NCBI GenBank assembly: GCA_029959615.1
Contig: JASCOD010000001.1
Location: 682,001 to 746,000, forward strand
Length of the DNA stretch: 64,000 nucleotides
Source: Flavobacteriaceae bacterium PS02338
GTDB lineage: Bacteria > Bacteroidota > Bacteroidia > Sphingobacteriales > Sphingobacteriaceae
Reading direction: 5' to 3'
Shown in pieces: positions 52,538-62,118 of this stretch. A program made the translations under genes and the position numbers. The notes under the pieces were generated by a model that did no database searches, had not been told where the DNA came from, and worked only from the letters and a program-made list of their open reading frames with translations. Positions within the stretch are counted from its first letter, which is position 1. Each line of letters opens with the position of its first letter.

Positions 52538-54760
52538 ATGGATTTTAAAACAGTTAGAGAAATGCTGAAAAGAATATTTGCCATTACCTTCACCGCTGCA
52601 GTTTTAGCCTGCACCGCCTCTCCAAGGGCACAAAAGCCGGTAGATGGTATTCCGAACATAAAGCCAGACGAACAACAAAGTTTGGTAACCAAAGAAGTAG
52701 TGAGTTTACTGGAGAGCTACAATTATAAGAAGCCAAAATTGAACGATTCTATTTCTTCCATTATTTTTGACAGGTACCTAAAAGCACTAGATCCTTCTAG
52801 ATATTATTTTTTGGAAAGCGACATTAAGGAATTCGAATCTAATAGAAATTCGTTAGACGATGATTTTAGAATTGGTGACTTAAGTGCTCCTTTCTATATC
52901 TTTAATGTATATCTGAAAAGATATAACGAGCGTATCGATTATTCTATCTCACAGATTAAAAACAAATACGATTTTAATCAAAATGACACTTATGTTTATG
53001 ACAGGGAAAAATTGCCTTGGGCCAAAAGTACTTCTGAATTAAACGACATTTGGAAAAAACGTGTGAAGTATGAATTGATAAACTTAAAGATTGCTGGGAC
53101 AGAAGAGGCTAAAAATATCGAGAATTTAACCAAGCGTTATACTAATCTTAAATCTCAGGCAGCAAAATTTAACAATCAGGATGTTTTTCAAATCTTGATG
53201 GATTCTTTTACCGAAGCGATTGATCCACATACCAACTATTTCAATCCACGTAATGCAGAAGCATTTAATCAAGAAATGTCTCGCTCTTTAGAAGGCATTG
53301 GAGCGGTATTACAGTCGGAAAATGAAATAACGAAAATTGCTTCTGTTATGCCTGGCGGCCCCGCTTTTAAAAGCAAAAAGTTAAATGCTGGTGATAAAAT
53401 TATAGCTGTTGCGCAAGGAGTAGATGGAGAATTTGAAGATATCGTAGGTTGGAGAATTGATAATGCGGTTTCTAAAATCAAAGGCCCTAAAGGTACTACC
53501 GTTCGATTAAAAGTAATTCCTGTTGGGCAAGAACTTTCATCGAAACCTCAAATTATTACTTTAGTTAGAGAGAAAATTATATTAGCAGACCAATCTGCTA
53601 AAAAAGTAGTTAAAACAGTTGAAAACGATGGCAAGCCCTATAAGATAGGGGTTATTAAAATTCCTGCGTTTTATGCCGATTTCAAAGCTGCAAATGCAGG
53701 AGATCCGAATTATAAGAGTACAACTAGAGATGTAAGGTTATTAATAGATACGCTTAAAAACTTAGATAAAGTAGACGCCATTGTGGTAGATTTAAGAGCA
53801 AATGGTGGAGGCTCTTTAAATGAAGCTATCGAACTTTCGGGGTTATTTATTGGAAAAGGACCTGTAGTACAAGTTAAAGATTACAGAAACAGTGTAAAAG
53901 TTTATAAAGACGAAGATAGTGCCATTACTTGGGATGGTCCTTTAGGTGTAATGATTGATCGCTTAAGTGCTTCTGCTTCTGAAATTTTCGCTGGTGCAAT
54001 ACAAGACTATGGCCGAGGAGTTGTAATGGGAACGCAGTCTTACGGTAAAGGCACTGTTCAATCATCTATCGATTTAAATTCGCTAATGAACTCTGGAATG
54101 TTACAAAAATTAGCTGCATTGTTTAAAAAGAACGAAGCTGCTAAAACAGAATCTAAAAATTCGCCTACTGTAACTATTGTAGATAAAAATGGTATTCCGC
54201 AGCTTGGACAGATTAATCTAACCATGGCAAAATTCTATCGTGTAAGTGGTAATAGTACACAACATAAAGGTGTTATTCCTGATATCAACTTTCCTTCGAT
54301 TTATCCATTAGATAAAATTGGTGAAGACACCGAACCTTCTGCGCTACCTTTTGATGTGGTAAATCCATCTACTTATACTACGGTTTATGATTTGAATGCA
54401 ATTAAGGCTAATTTGATTAAACTTCACGAAAAACGTATGGCCAAATCTTTGGATTATAAAATATTGAAGGAAGATATTGCTGAAGGTAAGAAAAGAGAAA
54501 ATGAAACTTCTGTAACATTAAACGAAGTAAAATTAAAAGCGGAGCGTGATGCTTTAGAAACAAAGTCGTTAGCTAGGCTTAACCAAGTTAGAGCAGAAAA
54601 AGGTTTAGCTCCAATCAAAAAGGGAGAAAAAACACCTAAACAAGATGCGTTTGATTTCATTGAGGATGAAAGCATGAACATCATGGTTGATTTTATGAAG
54701 CAGACAGAAAGCTTGAAACTAAGTAAGAATACAAGTAAGTCGGCACCTTTGAATAAATAG
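52538..54760 (+). CDS. prc: Carboxy-terminal processing protease, S41 (Prc/Tsp)
   Basis: About 740 residues. The start at 52538 is uncertain; the ATG at 52562 (MLKRIFAITFT) gives a cleaner lipoprotein signal, and a TTG at 52517 is less likely. The signal ends AAVLAC. The PDZ domain spans about 230-320 (GIGAVLQSENEITKIASVMPGGPAFKSKKLNAGDKIIAVAQG). The S41 core has VDLRANGGGSLNEAIELSGLFIGKGP, DRLSASASEIFAGAIQDYGRGVVMGTQSYGKGTVQ (catalytic Ser in SASASE, Lys in SYGKG), and a DUF3340-like C-terminus. It trims or degrades periplasmic proteins, including cell-wall hydrolases. Confidence 0.92.
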   Translation: MDFKTVREMLKRIFAITFTAAVLACTASPRAQKPVDGIPNIKPDEQQSLVTKEVVSLLESYNYKKPKLNDSISSIIFDRYLKALDPSRYYFLESDIKEFESNRNSLDDDFRIGDLSAPFYIFNVYLKRYNERIDYSISQIKNKYDFNQNDTYVYDREKLPWAKSTSELNDIWKKRVKYELINLKIAGTEEAKNIENLTKRYTNLKSQAAKFNNQDVFQILMDSFTEAIDPHTNYFNPRNAEAFNQEMSRSLEGIGAVLQSENEITKIASVMPGGPAFKSKKLNAGDKIIAVAQGVDGEFEDIVGWRIDNAVSKIKGPKGTTVRLKVIPVGQELSSKPQIITLVREKIILADQSAKKVVKTVENDGKPYKIGVIKIPAFYADFKAANAGDPNYKSTTRDVRLLIDTLKNLDKVDAIVVDLRANGGGSLNEAIELSGLFIGKGPVVQVKDYRNSVKVYKDEDSAITWDGPLGVMIDRLSASASEIFAGAIQDYGRGVVMGTQSYGKGTVQSSIDLNSLMNSGMLQKLAALFKKNEAAKTESKNSPTVTIVDKNGIPQLGQINLTMAKFYRVSGNSTQHKGVIPDINFPSIYPLDKIGEDTEPSALPFDVVNPSTYTTVYDLNAIKANLIKLHEKRMAKSLDYKILKEDIAEGKKRENETSVTLNEVKLKAERDALETKSLARLNQVRAEKGLAPIKKGEKTPKQDAFDFIEDESMNIMVDFMKQTESLKLSKNTSKSAPLNK

Positions 54761-54778
54761 CTGATTTCATATTATTAA

Positions 54779-54810
54779 AAAAGGCGATTAGAAAATTCTA
54801 ATCGCCTTTT
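54779..54810 (+). terminator. Terminator behind prc
   Basis: AAAAGGCGATTAGAA and TTCTAATCGCCTTTT form a 15-bp perfect arm pair around AA, then TTCC. Confidence 0.85.
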
Positions 54811-54848
54811 CCTTGCAATGACGATTTATTTAGCATTTCTTTTCTTCA

Positions 54849-55568
54849 TTAAACCTCACAGCCGTTCTCATCGCAAGTATTATCTGAATTGGTGTTTAAG
54901 TTTTTTAAGGATGAATTATCTTGTGCTACTTTCCATTCGTTATAACCTTGTGTAATGGCTTGTTTGAATGCTTCTACAGGTTGTGCCCCCGATAAAGCGT
55001 ATTTTCTATCCATCACAAAAAATGGAACGCCTCTAACGCCCAATTGCTGACTTTCGTAAATATCAAACCTCACTTCTTCTTCAAAAGCATTACTTTCTAA
55101 AACAGCTTTGGTTTCTTCGACATCTAATTCTAGCAAAGCTGCAACTTCTAAAAGCGCATTGATATCGTCGATGTATTTTGCTTCCTCAAAATGAGCTTTA
55201 AATAAAAGTTCTTCTGCTAAATCTTGTTTACCTTTACTTGCTGCAAAATGAATCAAACGATGCGCGTTAAAAGAATTGGCTGGAATGCTACGTTCAAAAT
55301 CTAAGTTTAAGCCTACATTATTGGCCATTTCAGAAACTTGGGCAGTCATCTGTTTCGCTTGCGCTAAGCTTAACCCTTTGTTTTTAGAAAGGTAATCATA
55401 AAGATTTTCTCCCTCTGTATTTCTATATTCTGGATTAAGTTGATAGCTTTTCCAATCTATCTCAATATCCTTTTGAAAGGGAAGCTCCATCAAAGCAGCT
55501 TCTAAATGTCTTTTACCAATATAGCAAAACGGACACATCACATCAGACCATATTTCTATTTTCATCAC
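54849..55568 (-). CDS. DsbA-family thioredoxin-like oxidoreductase (FrnE-like)
   Basis: 239 residues without a signal peptide. The active site is MCPFCYIGKRH (Cys12-Pro-Phe-Cys15), followed by the helical insertion (about 70-170) and the GVPFFVMDRKYALSGAQPVEAF cis-Pro loop. This is the FrnE/2-hydroxychromene-2-carboxylate isomerase-like branch of DsbA. The last residues DNTCDENGCEV add two more cysteines that could form a second redox pair. Location is cytoplasmic. Protein disulfide exchange or stress protection is plausible. Confidence 0.86.
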   Translation of the reverse strand: MMKIEIWSDVMCPFCYIGKRHLEAALMELPFQKDIEIDWKSYQLNPEYRNTEGENLYDYLSKNKGLSLAQAKQMTAQVSEMANNVGLNLDFERSIPANSFNAHRLIHFAASKGKQDLAEELLFKAHFEEAKYIDDINALLEVAALLELDVEETKAVLESNAFEEEVRFDIYESQQLGVRGVPFFVMDRKYALSGAQPVEAFKQAITQGYNEWKVAQDNSSLKNLNTNSDNTCDENGCEV

Positions 55569-55657
55569 TTTAATTTTAGTTTACAAAGGTAGATCATAGC
55601 AGAAAAAGCTTAGTCTCAGGAAGGTAAAATAACATATCTAATTGATTAGGATAGCAG

Positions 55658-55728
55658 ACCGTGGAATAAATTCAGGGTGACGCCTCTGCATTCCGTCATG
55701 CTGAATTTATTTCAGCATCAGTTTTACG
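55658..55728. repeat. Two-hairpin dispersed extragenic element, copy B (inverted)
   Basis: TTCAGGGTGACG (55671 on) followed by the ATGCTGAA / TTCAGCAT hairpin (55698-55718) and CAGTTTTACG is the reverse complement of the 14741-14812 element. One hairpin arm (ACCGTGGAA) has drifted. Confidence 0.7.
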
Positions 55729-55769
55729 TACATGATTATAAAAGAGTTTAATTTCGCTTTCTCTCTTAA

Positions 55770-55806
55770 TAAAAAAACGGACAGTCCACTTAGGAACTGC
55801 CCGTTA
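55770..55806 (-). terminator. Terminator behind the M14 carboxypeptidase gene
   Basis: On the minus strand AACGGGCAGT and ACTGTCCGTT pair around a 10-nt loop and lead into seven T. It is 33 bp past the stop codon. Confidence 0.8.
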
Positions 55807-55838
55807 AAATCAAACACTATAATTTAATTATAGTTCCT

Positions 55839-58520
55839 TTATTTATACAGCTGGTTAAACAGCCATTTAAATGTACCATGGGTTTGAGCTCTGAAGGTTA
55901 TTTCCGGCCCAAAAGCAAATAACTTTCCTTTACCATAACTCGCTTCGAAAGCGGCTATGCCATCTTTCAAATAAGTTTGTCCCCAAGCCCAACCACTACG
56001 TAAAGGTTTATCAGTTGCAAACCATGCTAATGGCTTAACCTTTTCATCGTTAGCCGTAATTTTAAATACCGGACTGTTATCAAAATAGACATCAGTACTT
56101 TCATCTAAGCCCCAATTTGCTGCCAAACCTGCACCCGTTTTTACACTTAGTACACTGCCCGGTACATAATACTTGTCATTCGGTAAGCGTTTTCCATCAG
56201 TAGTAAGCAAGGCATTAGTTACCGGTAAACCTAAATGAGAAGCAAGATTAGTTGCTGAACCAATTGCAACAATATTTCCACCATTTTCTAAAAATGATTT
56301 TAACTGAGGGATCGATTTTTCAGTTGTCATTCTTCCTACTCTTCCTTTAAATTCATCCGGAATATTATCAATATTTGCCACACTTCCTCTCGCATTACTT
56401 TCGGCATTTAATGCTGGAACCGAGCCACCAACCATAATCAATACATCGTATTTGTCCTTCAATTTTCCGGCATCTATATCTGGCGGATAAACAACTGTAA
56501 TATCGTAATGATATTGCTCCATAATCAAACGGATCCAACCAGATGGCATTGAGCCACCATAAGTATCCCAAAGTGCAATTCTCGAAGGTTTTACTTTAAC
56601 AGCTCCCTTTGGTTTACTCGCTGCAGTTATCTTCATCCCGAAATTATGTTCTGCCTTATTAAGTGCTGTTTTTGCCGCAGCAGAAGCAGGGACATAAAAT
56701 GAGCCGTTTACTGGATCTCGCAAAACTTCAACCCCAGCTTTTAGCAGTTCATTTACCGCCAAATAGCTCTCGTTTGCCTGTGCACTTAAAGCAAAACCAG
56801 TAGCGCTTGGCAAAGTTTGTGGAGTTGCTTTCAATAGCTCTCCGTAAGGTGTCCTTTGGAATGGGCCGTCAAAGGCATTTAAAATACGGTCAAATTTAAC
56901 ATTCATTAGATAAGCCAATGTCCAGCCAGCAGCATCATAAGGAGCAACTGGAGGCCCGCCCTCATATTTAAAATCATTAGGGTGATCTTGCGGCTCGAAC
57001 ATATCCAAAACATGGGGTCTAAAGGGTTGATCCGTTTTCACAATATATGAACCTGCTGGATATTGTTTTCCTTCCACAGAAAATGGAGCAGTTGCTTTTT
57101 GAACTACAATACCCGTTTTAATTAAGGCATTTAAGAATCTAATTGCGGTAGTAAAATCTGGTTGATCTGCAGAAAGGATATAACCTCTTGGATCACGATT
57201 CTTAGGGTCTTTCATTACCTCATCCAAGTATTTCGGATCTACCGTTCTTCTTCCCTCTCCACTATTAGATTTACTGCCCTTTTTAGCCGCAGCAGTAATG
57301 GCCTCTATTTTTTGTGGCGAAAAAGACCAAGTATCTTTACTTCCTCTATCAATAGAGTTTTTCCCCATTTTATACACGTTGAACAAGAGCTCATCATGAT
57401 AGCGCTGAGCGTAGCTTAATACGGCATAATTTAAAGAAACCGAATAATCTATAGCGCTTTTAAAATACCATTTTTGTGGTAAAACCGGATTTGGAGAATC
57501 GCTATTTGGCAACAAACGAGACGGCACCAAAGGAATTTCCATCGGTGTTGGACTGCCCACAATTTCTGTCAATAAACCGATCATATTGTGGAAATAAGTT
57601 GTAGTTCTTAAACCTCCATTATACCATGTAGAGAAAACAGATCCTCCACGTTGGGTATAACCCGGCTTATCTTCTACATTTAAACGATTGTGCATTGCTG
57701 CTCCAACGGCATCTAAGCTTGTCAAGATAATTGGATCGAAAACGTAATTATGCGGATCACGGAATGGAGGTCCCGCTACTACTGTTCCGGCCGGTCCAGA
57801 TTGATGGTGGTTATACATAATCTGTGGGTTCCATTCGATGAACAACTGACGTCCTATATTTTGTGTTTCTTTAAGATTAAGCATAAAGAAATCGCGATTG
57901 TTATCATGCCCTGCGTATTTTTGATATAAACGAGGCAAACCTGCCAAAGATCTTTTTTCAGGAGTTTTCTCTCTCATGTACCAATTGCTCTGCAATTCTT
58001 GTCCATCTGGATTAGCATGTGTCATCAAGATAATAACCTCATCTAAAATCTTAGTAGTTTCCGCATCAGTTCTACTGATCAAATTATAAGCAGTTTGTAT
58101 CAATTGATGAGCTCCAACGGTTTCATTGGCGTGTAATCCTCCATCAATCCAAACTACAGCCTTACCCTGCTGCGCTAAATCTCTTGCATCTTTTTCTGTC
58201 AACCCTTCAGCTCTAGCTAATTTTTGGGAAATAGATTTATACTTCTCTAAATTTTTATGGTTTTCGGGTGAGGTCACGATAAGCATATATTGGCTTCTAC
58301 CTTCCTCAGTTTTCCCGATATCAACCAATTTCACTCTTTTTGAACTAGCCGCCAATTTTTTAAAGTAAGCTTCTGTTTGGGTATAGTTGGCCAATTGGTA
58401 GTTATCACCTATGGTAAACCCAAAATGGGATTGAGGAGATGGGACTTCTTGCGCAAACACATTAAAGCTGGTTGCAAACAAGAGCATCCAAATTCCTTTC
58501 TTCAAGTATCTTCTTATCAT
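55839..58520 (-). CDS. Secreted M14-family zinc carboxypeptidase
   Basis: 893 residues with a signal peptide ending VFAQE. The M14 zinc site is visible as WIDGGLHANETVGAHQ (HxxE) and a later YNHHQSG with the third His. The catalytic Glu is expected in the following GMLTEI-type segment (HNMIGLLTEIVGSPTP). The C-terminal half (about 640-890) looks like a class I glutamine-amidotransferase-like fold (ALWDTYGGSMPSGWIRLIMEQYHY). This two-part form is common for large M14 peptidases in Bacteroidota. It degrades peptides outside the cell or in the periplasm. Confidence 0.88.
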   Translation of the reverse strand: MIRRYLKKGIWMLLFATSFNVFAQEVPSPQSHFGFTIGDNYQLANYTQTEAYFKKLAASSKRVKLVDIGKTEEGRSQYMLIVTSPENHKNLEKYKSISQKLARAEGLTEKDARDLAQQGKAVVWIDGGLHANETVGAHQLIQTAYNLISRTDAETTKILDEVIILMTHANPDGQELQSNWYMREKTPEKRSLAGLPRLYQKYAGHDNNRDFFMLNLKETQNIGRQLFIEWNPQIMYNHHQSGPAGTVVAGPPFRDPHNYVFDPIILTSLDAVGAAMHNRLNVEDKPGYTQRGGSVFSTWYNGGLRTTTYFHNMIGLLTEIVGSPTPMEIPLVPSRLLPNSDSPNPVLPQKWYFKSAIDYSVSLNYAVLSYAQRYHDELLFNVYKMGKNSIDRGSKDTWSFSPQKIEAITAAAKKGSKSNSGEGRRTVDPKYLDEVMKDPKNRDPRGYILSADQPDFTTAIRFLNALIKTGIVVQKATAPFSVEGKQYPAGSYIVKTDQPFRPHVLDMFEPQDHPNDFKYEGGPPVAPYDAAGWTLAYLMNVKFDRILNAFDGPFQRTPYGELLKATPQTLPSATGFALSAQANESYLAVNELLKAGVEVLRDPVNGSFYVPASAAAKTALNKAEHNFGMKITAASKPKGAVKVKPSRIALWDTYGGSMPSGWIRLIMEQYHYDITVVYPPDIDAGKLKDKYDVLIMVGGSVPALNAESNARGSVANIDNIPDEFKGRVGRMTTEKSIPQLKSFLENGGNIVAIGSATNLASHLGLPVTNALLTTDGKRLPNDKYYVPGSVLSVKTGAGLAANWGLDESTDVYFDNSPVFKITANDEKVKPLAWFATDKPLRSGWAWGQTYLKDGIAAFEASYGKGKLFAFGPEITFRAQTHGTFKWLFNQLYK

Positions 58521-58605
58521 TCTGTTTGATGTTTGATGGTTAAATCAAATATATGACAGTTAAATCCGTATAGTAGGACCTCATTAAATTTGTTACATCT
58601 TTTAC

Positions 58606-58613
58606 TAATTTTG
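58606..58613 (+). promoter_or_regulatory. -7 box immediately before the thioesterase gene (leaderless?)
   Basis: TAATTTTG matches TAnnTTTG and ends 4 bp before the ATG at 58618, as at ruvX. Confidence 0.45.
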
Positions 58614-58617
58614 TGCT

Positions 58618-59004
58618 ATGACATTAGAAGAAAGAATTGAGCGTTCGCAAACCAGCATTTTCAAAGCCGTTTTTCCGAGTACAACTAACCATTACGATAC
58701 CCTTTTTGGTGGCACAGCCATGCACATGATGGATGAAGTGGCCTTTATTACCGCGACAAGGTTTAGCAGACAAAGAATGGTAACCGTAAGCAGCGACCGC
58801 ATTGATTTTAAACAACCTATACCAGCAGGAACTTTTGTAGAGCTAGTAGGGAAAGTAGTTCATGTAGGAAATACCAGCTTGAAAGTTGCGGTGGAAATAT
58901 ACATCGAACAAATGTATGCAGAAGGCCGAGAGTTGGCTATTCATGGTGATTTTACCTTTGTTGCTTTGGATGAAAATAAAAAACCTACACCTGTTATCAA
59001 GTAA
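58618..59004 (+). CDS. Hotdog-fold acyl-CoA thioesterase (YciA-like)
   Basis: 128 residues. The hotdog domain carries NHYDTLFGGTAMHMMDEVAFITATRF, with the family Asp in MMDE near residue 41, and RIDFKQPIPAGTFVELVGKVVHVG. These are typical of YciA/BACH-type acyl-CoA thioesterases that hydrolyse acyl-CoA in the cytoplasm. A small broken membrane-protein gene follows 18 bp later. Confidence 0.88.
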   Translation: MTLEERIERSQTSIFKAVFPSTTNHYDTLFGGTAMHMMDEVAFITATRFSRQRMVTVSSDRIDFKQPIPAGTFVELVGKVVHVGNTSLKVAVEIYIEQMYAEGRELAIHGDFTFVALDENKKPTPVIK

Positions 59005-59022
59005 TTTTCATAAACTTAATGC

Positions 59023-59262
59023 ATGGCACAAGAAGATTTAATTAAACTATCAACACAAGAATTACAAAAGAAAGTAAAAACAAAGAATTTCGGTGGTTTT
59101 TATGGCGCTTTGCGTTGTTTTAATGGCCATTAGTGGCATTATTATCTCTATAAAGAAAGGATTTAGCGCACTAAGTGTTACTTCTTTGGGCTTTTCCCTT
59201 TATTTCTTATTTTCTCTATTCAATTAAAACAAGCTAATGCCGAGTTGAAGAAAAGGAAATGA
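59023..59262 (+). pseudogene. Small membrane protein gene with two compensating frameshifts
   Basis: The frame from ATG 59023 codes for MAQEDLIKLSTQELQKKVKT and then KNFGG, before ending early at TAG 59131. The next frame over, from about 59093, reads a hydrophobic run MALCVVLMAISGIIISIKK and GFSALSVTSLGFSLYFLFSLF. The first frame resumes at 59218 with IQLKQANAELKKRK and a normal TGA at 59260. Joined, this is one credible protein of about 75-80 residues with a charged N-terminus, two transmembrane segments and a charged end. Two single-base indels, or sequencing errors, in it explain the break. Confidence 0.65.
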
Positions 59263-59274
59263 ATAGCACAACTA

Positions 59275-60084
59275 TTAATGAATTAGCAAATACAGATAAA
59301 CGTAAACGATAGGTGCTGCGATTAACAGTCCATCAAAACGATCTAGAAAACCTCCGTGACCAGGCAAGAAACTGCCCGAATCTTTGACGTCTAAACTACG
59401 TTTTAACATTGATTCTACTAAATCACCAAGCGTACCGAAAGAGGAGATAATAGCAGCCATTCCAGCCCAAACTATAGGTTCTACTTCGATAAACTGAAAT
59501 GAAATGATGATTGATACCACTAAACTGGTAAAAACGCCTCCAAAAAAGCCCTCCCATGATTTCTTGGGCGAATGCCTTTCGAAAAGTTTACGTTTTCCTA
59601 ATTTCATTCCGAACAAATAAGCGCCAGTATCATTTGCCCAAAGCATCAACAAAAAAGCCAATGGAAAATGAAAACTATAGTTATCAAAATCCATCATGAA
59701 ACCTAAAGAATAGAAAAAGCAGAATGGGATAGTGATGTAGATAAATCCAACAAAAGTGTAAGAAATATTCGCAAACGGAATTTTATTTTTCTTGTATAAC
59801 TCTGCAATGAAAATGGCAAAGACTAATGGAATAATTAATAAAAGATATTTAAGCTCGAACTGAAAGAAATGATAAGCAGCTGTAGTTAAAAAAATAAGCG
59901 CAGCCACTGCAACTCCTATATTTCGGTGAGGGCGTATCCCTCCTATCTTTACCATCTTGTAAAACTCTAACAAGGCTACCAAACTCAATAATAAGTAAAA
60001 AGCAGAAAAGGTATAGGCTCCCAAAAAGATGGAACCTAACATCACGATAGTAAAGAAAAATGCTGTAATTGCTCTGGTCTTCAT
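59275..60084 (-). CDS. cdsA: Phosphatidate cytidylyltransferase
   Basis: Makes CDP-diacylglycerol from phosphatidic acid and CTP in the inner membrane. 269 residues with about eight membrane helices. Conserved stretches are WANDTGAYLFGMKLGKRKLFERHSPKKSWEGFFGG near the middle and the family signature SFGTLGDLVESMLKRSLDVKDSGSFLPGHGGFLDRFDGLL near the end, with the catalytic Asp and metal-binding residues. It is followed by a CPBP protease gene on the same strand upstream (23 bp). Confidence 0.95.
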   Translation of the reverse strand: MKTRAITAFFFTIVMLGSIFLGAYTFSAFYLLLSLVALLEFYKMVKIGGIRPHRNIGVAVAALIFLTTAAYHFFQFELKYLLLIIPLVFAIFIAELYKKNKIPFANISYTFVGFIYITIPFCFFYSLGFMMDFDNYSFHFPLAFLLMLWANDTGAYLFGMKLGKRKLFERHSPKKSWEGFFGGVFTSLVVSIIISFQFIEVEPIVWAGMAAIISSFGTLGDLVESMLKRSLDVKDSGSFLPGHGGFLDRFDGLLIAAPIVYVYLYLLIH

Positions 60085-60107
60085 AAAAGGAGTAAGGTAT
60101 AATTTGC

Positions 60108-61025
60108 TTAGTTATTAGCTTCGGACTTTCTGTCGCCTAACTTTCGGACTAAACCGAACAAAGCTAAGGTTAATATTGCACTAATTAAATAACCATACCA
60201 AGGCATTGCGATATCATCTGCGTTGGTGTAAGATTGATTGTTCATTTGCAAATAATAGGCTACGCAAACTGCATATGCATTATTTAAGAAATGCGCAAAA
60301 ACAGCAGACCAAATACTTCCGGTAAAAAAATAAACATAACCAAAAGCTGCACCTAAAAGCAACCGAGGTAAGAAACCATAAAATTGGAAATGGATAGTAC
60401 TAAAGATAACTGCCGATACCCAAATAGCCACATGAGGATTAGATTTGATACGGAAAATAGTTCGCTGTACTGCTCCCCTAAAAATAAACTCTTCACAGAT
60501 GGCTGGAACTATCGCAATTACAAATAGATTAACAACTAAATCTCTAGGTGTTTTCATTTTCAAAATAGCTTCGGTAGCCTTACCTGCAGAATCTTCCATT
60601 TGGCGCATCCAAAGTTCTATGCTCTTTAAAAACTCTGGAAAAACCATTTTTTGATTCCATTCATTGGATAATCCCATCAATGGCATCCAACAAATAGACA
60701 ACACCGCTACTAAAAGCAACAGATTAGCCTTAGGCAGTTGCAAGCCGTAAAATTTCGGTAATCGCTTTCCCTCCACAATTGATAACAATATGGCTGGAGT
60801 TAGAAAAAGTCCGATCTGCTGCGCCACTAGTAATATTTTAAACGCCGCAACGTGTCGGTAATCATTCACGGCAGCTCCTTTAATTCCTTCAAATCCACTA
60901 GTAAAAAAAACGAATGCCATACTAATAATTGCAAAAACTATTAATCCGACAACAGCGAACAATAACAGAAATAACATCTGTAAAAAAGGGCTATTCTCTG
61001 GCTTATATGGGCTATTTTGATACAT
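60108..61025 (-). CDS. CPBP family intramembrane glutamic endopeptidase
   Basis: 305 residues from ATG 61025 (MYQNSPYKPENSPFLQ); a longer frame reaches 61136 but overlaps the dusB start region and adds non-conserved sequence. About eight helices. Motifs are PAICEEFIFRGAVQR (Glu178, Glu179, Arg183), FSTIHFQF (His212), and FAHFLNNAYA (His245). It may process membrane proteins; the substrate is unknown. It is divergent from dusB with 53 bp between them and lies 23 bp upstream of cdsA, likely one operon. Confidence 0.88.
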   Translation of the reverse strand: MYQNSPYKPENSPFLQMLFLLLFAVVGLIVFAIISMAFVFFTSGFEGIKGAAVNDYRHVAAFKILLVAQQIGLFLTPAILLSIVEGKRLPKFYGLQLPKANLLLLVAVLSICWMPLMGLSNEWNQKMVFPEFLKSIELWMRQMEDSAGKATEAILKMKTPRDLVVNLFVIAIVPAICEEFIFRGAVQRTIFRIKSNPHVAIWVSAVIFSTIHFQFYGFLPRLLLGAAFGYVYFFTGSIWSAVFAHFLNNAYAVCVAYYLQMNNQSYTNADDIAMPWYGYLISAILTLALFGLVRKLGDRKSEANN

Positions 61026-61078
61026 TATTTTTTTTATGCGTAAATTGCGACGTTTTAATTGGCTTTGAAGATAAAAAA

Positions 61079-62086
61079 ATGTCTGTAAAGATAGGAAATA
61101 TTGATTTAGGAGAATTCCCTTTGTTATTAGCCCCAATGGAAGATGTGAGCGATCCCCCCTTCCGTTATGTGTGCAAGCAAGGTGGAGCTGACATGATGTA
61201 TACGGAGTTTATTTCTTCGGAAGGCTTAATTCGCTCTGCAGCAAAGAGTAAACAAAAGCTGGATATTTTTGAGTACGAACGACCTATCGGTATCCAGATT
61301 TTTGGTAGTGACATACAAAGTATGCGTGAAGCTACCGAAATTGCAACTTTAGCAGGTCCTGATTTGATGGATATTAACTATGGTTGCCCAGTTAAAAATG
61401 TAGCTTGTAGAGGCGCAGGTTCTGCCCTTTTGCAAGATATCGACAAGATGGTAAAAATGACCGAAGCAGTAGTAAAAGCTACTCATTTACCCGTTACCGT
61501 AAAAACTCGCTTAGGCTGGGATGATAATACCAAAAACATTGAAGAAGTTGCCGAGCGTTTGCAAGACATTGGCATACAAGCTTTAACTATACATGGTAGA
61601 ACTAGAGCTCAATTATATAAGGGAGAAGCCGATTGGACTTTGATTAGAGAAATTAAACGCAATCCTCGTATTAAAATCCCAATTTTTGGCAATGGCGATA
61701 TTGATAGTCCAGAGAAAGCCGCTAATTGGCGTTTAGAATATGGCGTAGACGGAATGATGATTGGAAGAGCAGCTATTGGTTACCCATGGATTTTTAGAGA
61801 AGTAAAACATTTCTTCGAAACGGGCGAACATTTAGCGGGGCCAACCTTAGACGAACGTGTAGAAGCTTGCAGAACTCATTTCACAAAATCGGTAGAATGG
61901 AAAGGGCCAAAAGTTGGTGTATTCGAAATGCGCCGCCATTATGCAAATTACTTTAAAGGCTTACCAGATTTCAAACCTTATCGTACTCAATTAGTTAAGG
62001 AAGAAAACATAGACACCATATATACTATATTGGACGAAATCTCGGATAAGTACGCCAATATAGCGCCAATTATTGAACTGGCTTGA
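61079..62086 (+). CDS. dusB: tRNA-dihydrouridine synthase
   Basis: 335 residues from ATG 61079, giving the expected beginning MSVKIGNIDLGEFPLLLAPMEDVSDPPFR. The frame could open 50 codons upstream, but that part overlaps the divergent promoter. The FMN TIM barrel has NYGCPVKNVACRGAGSALL with catalytic Cys in VACRG, TVKTRLGWDD, ALTIHGRTRAQLYKGEADW and IGRAAIGYPWIF. It reduces uridine in tRNA D-loops. apaG follows 32 bp later. Confidence 0.94.
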   Translation: MSVKIGNIDLGEFPLLLAPMEDVSDPPFRYVCKQGGADMMYTEFISSEGLIRSAAKSKQKLDIFEYERPIGIQIFGSDIQSMREATEIATLAGPDLMDINYGCPVKNVACRGAGSALLQDIDKMVKMTEAVVKATHLPVTVKTRLGWDDNTKNIEEVAERLQDIGIQALTIHGRTRAQLYKGEADWTLIREIKRNPRIKIPIFGNGDIDSPEKAANWRLEYGVDGMMIGRAAIGYPWIFREVKHFFETGEHLAGPTLDERVEACRTHFTKSVEWKGPKVGVFEMRRHYANYFKGLPDFKPYRTQLVKEENIDTIYTILDEISDKYANIAPIIELA

Positions 62087-62118
62087 TTATTGAGCGGATT
62101 AGCTAGTAAATTATAGTT

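Noticed and set aside
60929..61078. 50-codon N-terminal extension of dusB
   Set aside because: It overlaps the start of the divergent CPBP gene and is outside the conserved enzyme; ATG 61079 gives the family start.
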